Shown here one piece after another: positions 52,738-62,090 of a stretch of 64,000 bases of DNA; positions within the stretch are counted from its first letter, which is position 1; each line of letters opens with the position of its first letter. The position numbers and the translations under genes were made by a program. The stretch lies in NCBI GenBank assembly GCA_910577785.1, contig CAJTNT010000001.1:91339-155338 (forward strand). The letters are read 5' to 3'. The notes under the pieces were generated by a model that had not been told where the DNA came from, searched no databases, and worked only from the letters and a program-made list of their open reading frames with translations. The DNA is from an uncultured Lachnospiraceae bacterium. Lineage in GTDB: Bacteria; Bacillota; Clostridia; Lachnospirales; Lachnospiraceae.

Positions 52738-53001
52738 TTACACCATCGTTTCCAGTAACGATTTCCCTTTACAGATAACTGTTTTTATGCCAGGTTCCTT
52801 GTTTTTATTAAAATTAAAGTTCAGCAGATAGCCTTTTTCCAAATGGTATGTCTCCAGATAATCCGCAAGCTGCTCTTCTCCCCTTCGGTTGTAGCTGTCA
52901 CCGTGGTAAATTTTCATCTCAATCACATACTGCCAGCCGCGGTTTACCATAAAATGCCGCTGCGGCTTACAGTCCGCGATAATATTAAAGCATTTCCCCA
53001 T
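52738..53001 (-). CDS. Truncated PDDEXK_9-type protein, C-terminal domain only
   Basis: An 87-residue frame with AAGGAG 8 nt upstream of its ATG. It contains YVIEMKIYHG, GEEQLADYLE and KGYLLNFNFNKNKE, the C-terminal nuclease-like domain of the AAA-ATPase-like/PDDEXK_9 family (DUF1703) abundant in gut anaerobes. Family members carry a P-loop ATPase domain of about 400 residues before it, which is absent, so the gene is a remnant, although it still has a good ribosome binding site. Next to another remnant (VOC). Confidence 0.7.
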   Translation of the reverse strand: MGKCFNIIADCKPQRHFMVNRGWQYVIEMKIYHGDSYNRRGEEQLADYLETYHLEKGYLLNFNFNKNKEPGIKTVICKGKSLLETMV

Positions 53002-53145
53002 ACACACTCTCCTTTCTGCCCCTTTAGCATAACACATCCCCACCGCTTCCGCCACCATGAAAAGTAACGCCTGAGGAAGTTCCCATTCTGCACAGAACAT
53101 ATTTCTCCCCCTTCGCACATACACTAAAATAAAAAAGGAACTGCA

Positions 53146-53463
53146 ATGGAATCCATTGACACTATGATACAGGAACGGCACTTGGAAATGATAAAAGCCG
53201 CCATCCCCTATTTAGACTCGCCCCGGCAGCGGAGCATGGCCATGCTGGTGAAATTTCTGGAACTGCAGCGCACAGCCGCCCTGTTCCAGAACCCGGAAAA
53301 CAACCTGCGGATGTGTTCGGAGGAAAGCGGGGAAGACGCCCCCGTACAGATGCTGACCGCCATCCGCGAATACTGCACGGACAAAGAAAAAGAAATGGTG
53401 GATAACATCATCAGCTTTGTCCAGATGTTCTCCACCTATGAGACTCTCTTCGCCGCCCCCTGA
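53146..53463 (+). CDS. Small helical protein of unknown function
   Basis: A 105-residue, mostly helical, acidic protein (MESIDTMIQERHLEMIKAAI at the start, MVDNIISFVQMFSTYETLF at the end). AAAGGAACTGCA precedes the ATG. No family recognised. The next gene begins 23 bp downstream with its own AAAGGA, so they form a two-gene transcript. No signal peptide. Confidence 0.65.
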   Translation: MESIDTMIQERHLEMIKAAIPYLDSPRQRSMAMLVKFLELQRTAALFQNPENNLRMCSEESGEDAPVQMLTAIREYCTDKEKEMVDNIISFVQMFSTYETLFAAP

Positions 53464-53486
53464 CCCCAGCCACAGAAAGGACGCTT

Positions 53487-53771
53487 ATGAACCCACAAGA
53501 CTTATTAAACAACCCGCAGCTGGCCAACATCTCCCCCGAAAAGCTACAGTTTTTCATGGAGCTTGCCAAAAACAGCTCCCCCAACGGCTCCAATCCCAAA
53601 GAGATGGCCGAATCCCTGAAAAACGCCTCTACCCAGGCCAAGAACCAAGGCATGGACTTCTCTTCCAACGAACGGGATCTCATCATTGAGGTACTCAAAC
53701 AGAGCATGCCCCCCCAGGAGCAGAAAAAAGTCGACCTGCTCATGCAGATGATGAAAACCATGCGCAAATAA
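53487..53771 (+). CDS. Small hydrophilic protein of unknown function
   Basis: A 94-residue protein rich in Asn, Gln, Lys and Met (PQDLLNNPQLANISPEKL, SNERDLIIEVLKQSMPPQEQ). It looks like two helices joined by a flexible Ser/Asn stretch, with no transmembrane segment. Partner of the preceding small gene by position. I do not recognise the family. Confidence 0.65.
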   Translation: MNPQDLLNNPQLANISPEKLQFFMELAKNSSPNGSNPKEMAESLKNASTQAKNQGMDFSSNERDLIIEVLKQSMPPQEQKKVDLLMQMMKTMRK

Positions 53772-53829
53772 CAGCCGCGAGGCTGCCCCATCTGGATATT
53801 TCCTGCGGGCAGCCCCTGCTTTTACTTCT

Positions 53830-56238
53830 TTACTTCGCTACAATATTAATAATCCTCCCAGGAACATAGATCTCCTTTACGATATTCCCTGTCAGCTTGT
53901 CGCCCAGCGCCTCTTTCCCTGCGGCAATGGCCGTATCCTTATCCACATCCACCGGAAGGGCAACCGTTGCCCGCAGCTTTCCATTGACCTGTACGCCAAT
54001 CTCTATCGTATTCTCCACGGTCTTCGCCTCATCATACTCCGGCCAGGACATCTGGTACACCCTGCCCTCATAGCCGCAGGCCTCCCACAGCTCCTCCGTA
54101 ATATGCGGCGCCACCGGATTGAGCAGCGTTAAAAATGTCTGAAACTCCGCACGGTTAATGCTGCCCATCTTGCTAAATTCATTGAGCATGGACATCATAG
54201 CTGCAATCGCCGTATTATATTTCAGGCTCTCATAATCAGAGCTTACCTTCTTGATCATCTGATGCATCTTCGTCTCCAGCTCCCCACGGTAACTGTCCCC
54301 GTCCACAAGGATATCCTGCAGCTTCCACACACGCTCCAAGAACCTGCGGCAGCCCTTAACGCCATTCTCTGACCAGGACGCGCTCAAGTCAAAAGCGCCG
54401 ATAAACATCTCATAGGTACGCAGCGTATCTGCACCGTAATCCATCACAATGTCGTCTGGGTTAACCACATTTCCACGCGATTTGGACATTTTCTCCCCGT
54501 TCTCCCCCAAAATCATGCCGTGGGAGGTACGCTTCTGGTATGGTTCCGGGGTTGGAACAACGCCCTGGTCATAGAGGAACTTATGCCAGAACCGGGAATA
54601 GAGCAGATGGAGGGTCGTATGCTCCATGCCTCCGTTATACCAGTCTATTGGGAGCCAGTAATCCAACGCTTCCTTGCTCGCCAGCGCCTCCGTATTGTGG
54701 GGATCCGTATAGCGCAGGAAATACCAGGACGAGCCGGCCCACTGGGGCATGGTGTCTGTCTCACGTTTGGCCGGCCCGCCGCAGCATGGGCAGGTGGTAT
54801 TCACCCAATCTTCCATGGCCGCCAGCGGGGACTCCCCATTATCGGTCGGCATATAGCTCTCCACCTCCGGGAGTTCCAGCGGGAGCTGATCCTCTGGCAG
54901 CGCCACGTAGCCGCATTTCCCACACTGCACGATGGGAATCGGCTCACCCCAGTAACGCTGGCGGGAGAATACCCAGTCCCTGAGCTTGTAGTTGGTCTTT
55001 CCCTTGCCAATTTCCTTTTCTTCCAGGAATTCGATGATTTTCTTCTTCGCCTCTGCCACTTCCAGCCCATTGAGGAAGCCGGAATTCACCAATGTGCCTG
55101 TGGCCACATCTGTGTATGCCTCTTTCTGCACATCCTCGCCGCCAGCCACAACCTCCACAATCGGCAGGCCGAACTTCTTGGCAAACTCCCAGTCACGGGT
55201 ATCATGGGCAGGCACTGCCATAATGGCGCCAGTCCCATAGCTCATCAGCACATAATCCGACACCCAGATAGGGATTTCCTGGCCGTTGACTGGATCAACG
55301 GCGCGCAGCCCGTCAATCTCCACGCCCGTCTTCTCCTTGGCAAGCTCCGAACGCTCAAAATCGGACTTGCGGGCAGCCTGCTCGCGGTATGCAAGAATCT
55401 CTTCCCAGTTATGGATCTCATCCTTATATTTATCCAGAATGGGGTGTTCCGGGGAAACAACCATATAAGTAGCCCCAAAGAGAGTATCCGGCCTGGTGGT
55501 ATACACCCTAAGCTTCTCTTCCTTGCCTGCAATGGGGAAATCCACCTCTGCGCCCTGGCTCTTGCCAATCCAGTTCTGCTGGGATACCTTCACCCGCTCA
55601 ATATAGTCCACATCCTTGAGGCCTTCCAGCAATTTTTCCGCATATTCGGTAATTTTCAGCATCCATTGGCTCTTCACCTTACGCACCACCGGGGCGCCGC
55701 AGCGCTCGCAGACGCCGTTGACCACTTCCTCATTGGCCAGCCCCACCTTGCAGGAGGTACACCAGTTGATCGGCATCTCCGTCTTATAGGCCAGCCCTTC
55801 CTGGAACAGCTTCCGGAAAATCCACTGCGTCCAGTGGTAATATTCTGGGTCTGTCGTATTAACCTCCCGCTCCCAGTCAAAAGAATAGCCCAGCGCATGG
55901 AGCTGCCCTTTAAACCGCTTGACGTTGTTCTCTGTGACAATCTTCGGATGGATCTTATTCTTAATCGCATAATTCTCCGTTGGGAGCCCAAATGCATCCC
56001 AACCCATGGGGTAAAGCACGTTATAGCCCTGCATCCGCCGCTTCCTGGCCACAATGTCCAATGCGGTATACGGCCTTGGGTGCCCCACATGGAGCCCCTG
56101 CCCGGATGGATAGGGAAACTCTACCAATGCATAGTATTTTGGCTTGGAATAATCGTCCGTCGCTGCAAAGGCTTTCTCCTCATCCCAAACCTTCTGCCAT
56201 TTCTCTTCAATGGCCCTGTGATTATATGGTACTGCCAT
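53830..56238 (-). CDS. leuS: Leucyl-tRNA synthetase
   Basis: Charges tRNA-Leu. The 802-residue class I synthetase shows the HIGH motif as YPSGQGLHVGHPR at about residue 40, the CP1 editing domain in the middle, a zinc-type CPCCGG segment, and EKMSKSRGNVVNPDD (KMSKS). The C-terminal anticodon and tRNA-binding region is complete. Start 56238 is preferred since GGAGGAAAGGAC precedes it; an ATG nine codons upstream lacks this. No T-box leader is visible; the promoter lies only about 40 bp upstream. Confidence 0.97.
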   Translation of the reverse strand: MAVPYNHRAIEEKWQKVWDEEKAFAATDDYSKPKYYALVEFPYPSGQGLHVGHPRPYTALDIVARKRRMQGYNVLYPMGWDAFGLPTENYAIKNKIHPKIVTENNVKRFKGQLHALGYSFDWEREVNTTDPEYYHWTQWIFRKLFQEGLAYKTEMPINWCTSCKVGLANEEVVNGVCERCGAPVVRKVKSQWMLKITEYAEKLLEGLKDVDYIERVKVSQQNWIGKSQGAEVDFPIAGKEEKLRVYTTRPDTLFGATYMVVSPEHPILDKYKDEIHNWEEILAYREQAARKSDFERSELAKEKTGVEIDGLRAVDPVNGQEIPIWVSDYVLMSYGTGAIMAVPAHDTRDWEFAKKFGLPIVEVVAGGEDVQKEAYTDVATGTLVNSGFLNGLEVAEAKKKIIEFLEEKEIGKGKTNYKLRDWVFSRQRYWGEPIPIVQCGKCGYVALPEDQLPLELPEVESYMPTDNGESPLAAMEDWVNTTCPCCGGPAKRETDTMPQWAGSSWYFLRYTDPHNTEALASKEALDYWLPIDWYNGGMEHTTLHLLYSRFWHKFLYDQGVVPTPEPYQKRTSHGMILGENGEKMSKSRGNVVNPDDIVMDYGADTLRTYEMFIGAFDLSASWSENGVKGCRRFLERVWKLQDILVDGDSYRGELETKMHQMIKKVSSDYESLKYNTAIAAMMSMLNEFSKMGSINRAEFQTFLTLLNPVAPHITEELWEACGYEGRVYQMSWPEYDEAKTVENTIEIGVQVNGKLRATVALPVDVDKDTAIAAGKEALGDKLTGNIVKEIYVPGRIINIVAK

Positions 56239-56282
56239 GTCCTTTCCTCCTGCATGATTCATCATAGATTATTCTCCTAAAA

Positions 56283-56310
56283 AGTTTACCACATAGCAGA
56301 CATTTGTCAA
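56283..56310 (-). promoter_or_regulatory. Promoter of leuS
   Basis: TTGACA (56305-56310) and TAAACT (56283-56288) on the minus strand with a 16-bp spacer, leaving a 5' leader of only about 40 nt, too short for a T-box. Confidence 0.75.
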
Positions 56311-56407
56311 GAGATTTCACCGCCACGATAGCCTAACTCTATCTGGGGATTATGATAAGGGTATGGGAGTTTCTGTTTCTTGATCGAACATTAAAACCGA
56401 AAAATAG

Positions 56408-57495
56408 TCATAAAATACCCCAAATAAATCCTTCCAAAAGCTGTACGATTCCAATTTCCTGGATGCATGCCGCGCATCCCTGGCTCCTTCTTACAATCCA
56501 AATGCCGTTTTCCCCCTCCGTCTTTGTAAAGCATATGCCTGTCTTTGGGTTCTCCCAGACAAAATCCCGCGGCCGGCTCTCCCACTGCCGGTACTGCCCC
56601 GCGCCTCCCCTTGCAAATGGGCGGCACATGGATTTCCATCCCTCATACAGCCTGGCATAATAGGTACACGGCTGCCCTGGACTTGTAAAAAGCCCATTTC
56701 CAGGCCAGGGGCAAATAGAACTATGCCCTTGTCTGTCATGGCATAATCCAGCTTCCCTCCCTGCCATCCCGCACCAGCCGGCCATTGCGGATGGTGAAAT
56801 ACCTGATAATCCTTTTCCTGCAGCAACAGGGGCAGAAGCCGTTCCAGGCTTTCCAGCTTCCCTTCCCGATGCTGCCACTCCTGCTGCCCAATCACCTGCT
56901 CTATGCCGCATGTTTCCGCCAGGCCCGGCGACAAATACTGCAAGGTCTCCCTGAATTGCGGATACTGTGGGGAGGCCGCCAGTTTCACCCAGGCAGCCCC
57001 CTGCAGAATATAACCGATTGCCCCCAGCACCTCTCCTATAGAAAGCAGGCTCCCTGCCCCCCTCGCCCAAGCGCCCCCCTCCAAAAACAAGTTCTTTGCG
57101 CCCCCAACAGAACCTTTTTCTTCCAAAACACCCATCCTGCCCACGCCATCATCTCCAGGCCTTCCACTGCCGCCGCCAGCATCCGGGACAGGCGGCAAGG
57201 CGGATGCCAGTCCGTGTTCCCCCTCCAAGATCCTCTCCATCACGGAATGCCCCACATGATATTCCCGGCATACCTTGGTTCTCCTATAAGCTTCCAGCAG
57301 TTCTCTTTTTTCTTCCTCTGCCATCTCCAGCCCCTTCGCCAAGCTCTTCACGGCGTCTGCTTTCTTGGGAATTCTTCCCCCATTGCCATATCGGCTCAAT
57401 AACGTCCTGTCTATTCCGCACATTTTTGCTGCATTGGAATAGCTAATCCCTTTCTGCTTTAAATATCGGCTCAAATATCCTGCAAAATCTTTCAT
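56408..57495 (-). pseudogene. HTH-domain protein with apparent frameshift
   Basis: The N-terminal domain is an XRE-like HTH (ISYSNAAKMCGIDRTLLSRY) followed by a helix and a large C-terminal domain, homologous in plan to the protein encoded at 58037-59446. The first frame runs from 57495 but its last 70 residues (after LFAPGLEMGFLQ) are Gly/Arg-rich and look non-native. Reading in the -1 frame from about 56690 gives a plausible C-terminus (YYARLYEGWKSM, GENGIWIVRR, IVQLLEGFIWGIL) ending at 56408. The switch is at a TAAAAAG (minus: CTTTTTA) tract at 56686-56694. It may be a pseudogene, a sequencing error or a programmed shift. Confidence 0.7.
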
Positions 57496-57524
57496 CTTCC
57501 CTGCCCATGACTCCTCACTTTACT

Positions 57525-57575
57525 AAAACAGGGTACCCGAAAGCGCAAACTGCACGCCCTCAGGCACCCTGTTTT
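57525..57575. promoter_or_regulatory. Perfect 10-bp hairpin upstream of the HTH gene
   Basis: AAAACAGGGT at 57525-57534 and ACCCTGTTTT at 57566-57575 are complementary, 30 bp upstream of the 57495 start. It could be a terminator or an operator. The rest of the 541-bp gap 57496-58036 shows only the terminator below and no gene. Confidence 0.6.
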
Positions 57576-57924
57576 CCCTCTTTCTGCACTTAAGTCAAAT
57601 CACCTATTAGACACCCATAGAACTACATCCAACTGTACAAGCAAAGCCTCCCAGCCCGTAGTCCGGCATCATGGCACCGCCATTCCTTGCAATTCCTTGC
57701 ACATTCCATAAATTATCCGTAACTATTGCGTACCTTCCTAGTTACCATTCTTCTAATATCCTTCCCAAAACACACCTCATTACCTGAAACTTTGCCGAAC
57801 GGGACGGGGAAGCATCTCCTCTTGTACAGTTGAATGCAGCTCCATCCAGGCATAGACCGTATCCACATTGTCTTTCTATTTGATACTACGGATACGCCGC
57901 AACCTGTGACAGAATTTGTGACAG

Positions 57925-57958
57925 AAAAACCATTGTAACGGAAACATTACATGGTTTC
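57925..57958 (-). terminator. Likely terminator downstream of the second HTH gene
   Basis: AAACCATGTAA and TTACAATGGTTT form a stem with one bulge around a short loop, followed on the minus strand by TTTTTCTG. Confidence 0.65.
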
Positions 57959-58036
57959 TCTATTCTACCATTTCCCTGTCATACGTTCTAGATGTGCTGT
58001 CTCATTTCCGCAATTTTCGGCATATTTTGTCACGGC

Positions 58037-59446
58037 CTACCGATATTTTTCTACTATCTCCCTCATAAACCTGACGGTTTCCTGCGGGCTGTATGCATAG
58101 CCCATGCTCTCCAGGTTCTGGAAGAAATCATGGAAATACTTCTGTATCCCTTTATCCCTGATGGCAAAACGCTCCTTCACCCCCCGGGTAAAATGCAGGT
58201 CAATGCTTAAAGAGTCCCTTTTTCCCTCAATATGTTCCAAATACAGCCCTTTCATATTTGGGAACTGCTCGTCCCTGACCATACAGTAGGTCAGATCCCC
58301 CTGTTCTGTCAAGGCAATTGCCCGTTCCATGACCTGGCAGCGGATTTCCATATTTGGCTGTTGGTATATTTCATAGGGGAAGCTGTCAATACGCCCTGTT
58401 TCCAGAAACTCAATCAGCCCCTCACGGCAAAAAAAAGCCCTCCCATGGCTGGGAATAGAAGAACAGCTCTTATAGATTTCCTCTATCAGCGCCTCCCGGT
58501 TCGGTATCCCCTCGTTAATCTGCCCCTCCAGAATCTCCATCGTCAGGCAGGGGCCAATGCAGGGCATGTATTCCAGGCTATTGACATTGATTTCCGTCCT
58601 GGGATAGCCCGGCAGGGCTTCCGGCAGGCCGCACCGTTTCCCTCCCAGACTCTGGCTGGATTCCTTTAGTTCTCGGTAGGCATAGTGGAAAAAACCCACC
58701 CATTCTGGGTCTGTCGTCAACATCCCTTTGGACAGCAGGCCGTCAAATTGAATCACAAAACCGTCAGAAAGAATCCAATTTTCCGCAAAACCCTTTTCGC
58801 AATTCAAATCTTCCTGCCAGAAAATCTCCACCGGATGCTTCTGCACTACAATTTCCGCAATTCCCTCCAAAACCTCCAGATTGTGCAGGCTGGCGCCTCG
58901 TTTTTCATTCGTCAGATACACAATTTCCTCAATGCTGCAATTTTCCGTATAACCGAAGAATACCTTCAGCAGCATGAGGATTTCCGGGTGGGCAACCTGC
59001 ATATTTAGGTACAGATGCTTTTCTTCCTGCATGGCCAGATTGCCCAGCGCTTTCTGGATCCATTGGATAATCTCCAGCTTATTCTTCATCTGCACAAAAT
59101 CTGGGAGAACGATTTCCTCCATCGCGCTGCTTTTCTGAAGGCTATGGTACTCGGCTCCCCTTTGCTGCAGCACCTGCAGGATTTCCATAATTTTCTGGTG
59201 GCAGGTATAGGATTCCTCTCCAATTTTCGTATATTGGTAGGCATTCTGCAGTCCCTGCTCTTCTTCCTGGGACAGCTGAAGCTGCCTGGACAGAACCTCC
59301 AGCTGCTGCCAGCTGTCTGGGAACTCCCTGCCCGTAGACCAGCGGAAAAGCGTACTCCTGTCCAAACCGCTGATCCGTGCAATCTGAGGGATGGTCAGCC
59401 CCCTGGATTCCTTTATCTTCTTGAAATAAATAGAAAATCGAGACAT
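58037..59446 (-). CDS. HTH-domain regulator with large C-terminal domain
   Basis: A 469-residue cytosolic protein. The N-terminal XRE-like HTH is LTIPQIARISGLDRSTLFRW at about residues 17-36, followed by a short helical segment (LSQEEEQGLQNAYQYTKIGEES). The remaining 380 residues are a mixed alpha/beta domain I do not recognise. It shares this architecture and local sequence with the frameshifted gene at 56408-57495, so the two are paralogues. AGGAGGAAAGAA precedes the start. Probable DNA-binding regulator with a sensing domain; ligand unknown. Confidence 0.8.
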   Translation of the reverse strand: MSRFSIYFKKIKESRGLTIPQIARISGLDRSTLFRWSTGREFPDSWQQLEVLSRQLQLSQEEEQGLQNAYQYTKIGEESYTCHQKIMEILQVLQQRGAEYHSLQKSSAMEEIVLPDFVQMKNKLEIIQWIQKALGNLAMQEEKHLYLNMQVAHPEILMLLKVFFGYTENCSIEEIVYLTNEKRGASLHNLEVLEGIAEIVVQKHPVEIFWQEDLNCEKGFAENWILSDGFVIQFDGLLSKGMLTTDPEWVGFFHYAYRELKESSQSLGGKRCGLPEALPGYPRTEINVNSLEYMPCIGPCLTMEILEGQINEGIPNREALIEEIYKSCSSIPSHGRAFFCREGLIEFLETGRIDSFPYEIYQQPNMEIRCQVMERAIALTEQGDLTYCMVRDEQFPNMKGLYLEHIEGKRDSLSIDLHFTRGVKERFAIRDKGIQKYFHDFFQNLESMGYAYSPQETVRFMREIVEKYR

Positions 59447-59491
59447 TTCTTTCCTCCTGCGTAACCTATGGTGCGTTAGGAACCACAGAAA

Positions 59492-59521
59492 AACCGCTGC
59501 GCATCATGTACTGCAGCGGTT
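59492..59521 (-). terminator. Terminator of the beta-CASP nuclease gene
   Basis: AACCGCTGC at 59492-59500 pairs with 59513-59521 and is followed on the minus strand by a T run. Its left flank resembles the hairpin element at 15768. Confidence 0.75.
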
Positions 59522-59597
59522 CTTCTGGGTGGAATGCCGGCGCTTTGTGATTCGCCAGAACGTAAATCCTAACAGTAAAAACACAATACATCTACTT

Positions 59598-61199
59598 TTA
59601 ATCTTCCCACTTATCACACATAGCATTTATCTGGTCTGCCAGTTTGCCAAGCTCCTTGTTGGGACGGCCTTCCGACCGGCGCACAATGGCCAGCAGCCGC
59701 TCGGCAGCAGCCAAAAGCCTGGTAAATACCGTAGAAACCGTACGTCCTTCCTTGGTCTTCTTGGCCTTGCGCTCCCGGCTCCCGCGGGCGATACAGGCAT
59801 TAGCGGCCAAATCATAGATATCGCCGCTATAGGGGGCAATGGCAGGAATCCCGATTTCCTTGGTAATCAGCGAAGCAAAGGTATCGCAGACCTGATCTTC
59901 GCCATGGACGACAAAGACACGCTTGGGCGTGTCGCCAATCGCCCGTACCCAATCCAGCAGGCGCTGCTGGTCCGCATGCCCGCTAATGCCCGCCAGGTTC
60001 TTAATCTGCGCATGCACTTCAATCGACTCTCCGAAAAGCTTCACTTCCTTGGCGCCGCCTAAGAGAAGGTTCCCCAAGGTTCCCGGCACCTGATAGCCGA
60101 CAAAAAGAATCGTGGAATCTGAACGCCACAAGTTATGCTTGAGATGATGGCGGATACGCCCCGCCTCGCACATGCCGGAAGCGGAAATAATTACTTTCGG
60201 CTCCTCAATAAAGTTAATCATCTTTGACTCATCGCTGGTAATCGATACCCTAAGCCCTGGGAAGCGGATGGGATTCTTCCCACTGCGCACCAGCTCCAGA
60301 GCCTCTTTGTCAAAGCACTCCCGCACATTCTTATGGAACACATTGGTCGCCTCAATGGCCAGCGGGCTGTCAACATAGACCTCAAAATCCTGGAACTCCG
60401 GCAGCAGCCCCTCGGTCTTGATTTTTCGGAAAAAATAGAGCATTTCCTGCGTCCTGCCTACGGAAAAGGCCGGGATCACCAGATTGCCGCCCCGGACAAA
60501 GGTCTCCCGGCAGACCCGGGCAAGCTCTTCGGCGTAATCCGGCGGATTCTCATGCAAACGGTCGCCGTAGGTAGACTCTACAATCACATAATCTGCATCC
60601 CTTACGTACTGTGGGTTGCGGATCAGGGGCTTATTGCCATGGCCGATATCTCCGGAAAACAGCAGCTTCACCTTCTCCTCGCCCTCCGTCCCCCAGACCT
60701 CAATGCTCGAAGATCCCAGCAGATGGCCGGCGTCCGTAAAGCGGATGGAGACTTCCGGGCACAGTGTAATAATCTCCCCATATTCGCAGGGAATAAAATG
60801 CTCCAATACACCCACCGCGTCATCCATGGTATACATGGGCTCTACCAGAGGGCGGCCTGCACGCTGCGCCTTGCGGTTCTTCCATTCTGCCTCAAACATC
60901 TGGATGTGGGCAGAATCCTTGAGCATAATGTTGCACAGCTCCATGGTCGCCCTGGTGGAGTAAACCTTCCCCCGGAACCCATGGCTGTAAATCAGCGGCA
61001 AAAGCCCTGAATGGTCAATGTGGGCATGCGTAATCAAAACGTAGTCAATCTCGGCAGGATTTACTGGGATTTCCTGGTTCTCGTACAAATCTGCTCCCTG
61101 CTCCATGCCGCAGTCTACTAAAAGATGCACATCCCCCAGACGCACGTAATGGCAGCTTCCGGTCACCTCATGGGCTGCCCCCAAAAATTCTAGCTTCAT
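59598..61199 (-). CDS. Beta-CASP metallo-beta-lactamase-fold RNA nuclease
   Basis: A 533-residue protein of the MBL/beta-CASP group (CPSF73-like, also called Ysh1-type) that cuts or trims RNA. Motif 2 is THAHIDHSGLLP at residues about 55-66, motif 3/4 has FTDAGHLLGSSSIEV, and the beta-CASP and RMMBL parts show VYVDSPLAIEAT, IISASGMCEAGRI and HADQQRLLDW with FVVHGE. The C-terminal 90 residues are basic. Start 61199 has AAGGAGAGG upstream. It stands between the HTH gene and sigE on the same strand. Confidence 0.92.
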   Translation of the reverse strand: MKLEFLGAAHEVTGSCHYVRLGDVHLLVDCGMEQGADLYENQEIPVNPAEIDYVLITHAHIDHSGLLPLIYSHGFRGKVYSTRATMELCNIMLKDSAHIQMFEAEWKNRKAQRAGRPLVEPMYTMDDAVGVLEHFIPCEYGEIITLCPEVSIRFTDAGHLLGSSSIEVWGTEGEEKVKLLFSGDIGHGNKPLIRNPQYVRDADYVIVESTYGDRLHENPPDYAEELARVCRETFVRGGNLVIPAFSVGRTQEMLYFFRKIKTEGLLPEFQDFEVYVDSPLAIEATNVFHKNVRECFDKEALELVRSGKNPIRFPGLRVSITSDESKMINFIEEPKVIISASGMCEAGRIRHHLKHNLWRSDSTILFVGYQVPGTLGNLLLGGAKEVKLFGESIEVHAQIKNLAGISGHADQQRLLDWVRAIGDTPKRVFVVHGEDQVCDTFASLITKEIGIPAIAPYSGDIYDLAANACIARGSRERKAKKTKEGRTVSTVFTRLLAAAERLLAIVRRSEGRPNKELGKLADQINAMCDKWED

Positions 61200-61340
61200 G
61201 CAATCCTCTCCTTTGTATGTGTGGTTATGTGAAACCATCCCCGCTCCTGCGGTTCTGATCGAGTGGCCGTGCATATCGTTATCGGAATTTTAATCGCAGT
61301 CCAGATATTTGTCATATAATATGCTTTTATCATACCATGT

Positions 61341-62078
61341 TTACTCAAACTTTACAATTTCTTTTTTCAGGCGTTTCATAATCTTTTTTTCCAGGCGGGA
61401 AATATAGGACTGGGAGATTCCCAGTAAGTCCGCCACTTCCTTTTGGGTCAGCTCCTTTCCGCGGGCATTCAGGCCAAAGCGCAGCTCCACAATCGTGCGT
61501 TCCCGCTCAGACAGCTTTTCGACTGCTTTCTTCAGCAGGTTTTTCTCCACTTCAGTCTCAATGTCCCGGTATATAATGTCTTCGTCCGTGCCTAGGATGT
61601 CGGATAGGAGCAGCTCATTTCCGTCCCAGTCCACATTCAAGGGCTCATCAATGGATACCTCCATCCGCGTCTTGTTGTTGCGGCGCAGATACATCAGGAT
61701 CTCATTTTCAATGCATCGGGAGGCATAGGTGGCCAGCTTGATATTCTTGGCCGGGTTAAAGGTATTGATAGCCTTAATCAGTCCAATCGTGCCTATGGAA
61801 ATCAGATCCTCCACCCCGACCCCAGTATTGTCAAATTTTTTCGCTATGTACACCACCAGGCGCAGATTATGTTCAATCAGCACGTTTCTGGCATGCTCTG
61901 CTTCCTTCCCATCCAGCATCTGGATGTATTTATTCTCCTCCCTGGCCTCTAAGGGCGGCGGCAGGATTTCCGTCCCTCCGATATAATGGACGTCGCCCTT
62001 TTTGAGCAACAGCGTATTCCAGAAATTCGATATCAGCCGCAGCTGGAAATGCTTGGGTATTGCGATTTTTATGAACAT
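61341..62078 (-). CDS. sigE: Sporulation sigma factor SigE (pro-sigma-E)
   Basis: Mother-cell early sporulation sigma factor, made as an inactive precursor with an N-terminal membrane-bound pro-sequence of about 30 residues (KIAIPKHFQLRLISNFWNTL). Region 2 is DLISIGTIGLIKAINTFN and ATYASRCIENEILMYLRRN. Region 4 is FGLNARGKELTQKEVADLLG and SQSYISRLEKKIMKR. It lies 12 bp after spoIIGA, whose product removes the pro-sequence. Strong evidence that the organism sporulates or descends from a spore former. Confidence 0.97.
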   Translation of the reverse strand: MFIKIAIPKHFQLRLISNFWNTLLLKKGDVHYIGGTEILPPPLEAREENKYIQMLDGKEAEHARNVLIEHNLRLVVYIAKKFDNTGVGVEDLISIGTIGLIKAINTFNPAKNIKLATYASRCIENEILMYLRRNNKTRMEVSIDEPLNVDWDGNELLLSDILGTDEDIIYRDIETEVEKNLLKKAVEKLSERERTIVELRFGLNARGKELTQKEVADLLGISQSYISRLEKKIMKRLKKEIVKFE

Positions 62079-62090
62079 GCTTCTCCTCCT

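Noticed and set aside
56239..56390. T-box leader of leuS
   Set aside because: The conserved AGGGTGGNACCGCG-type motif is absent and the promoter leaves only about 40 nt before the start.
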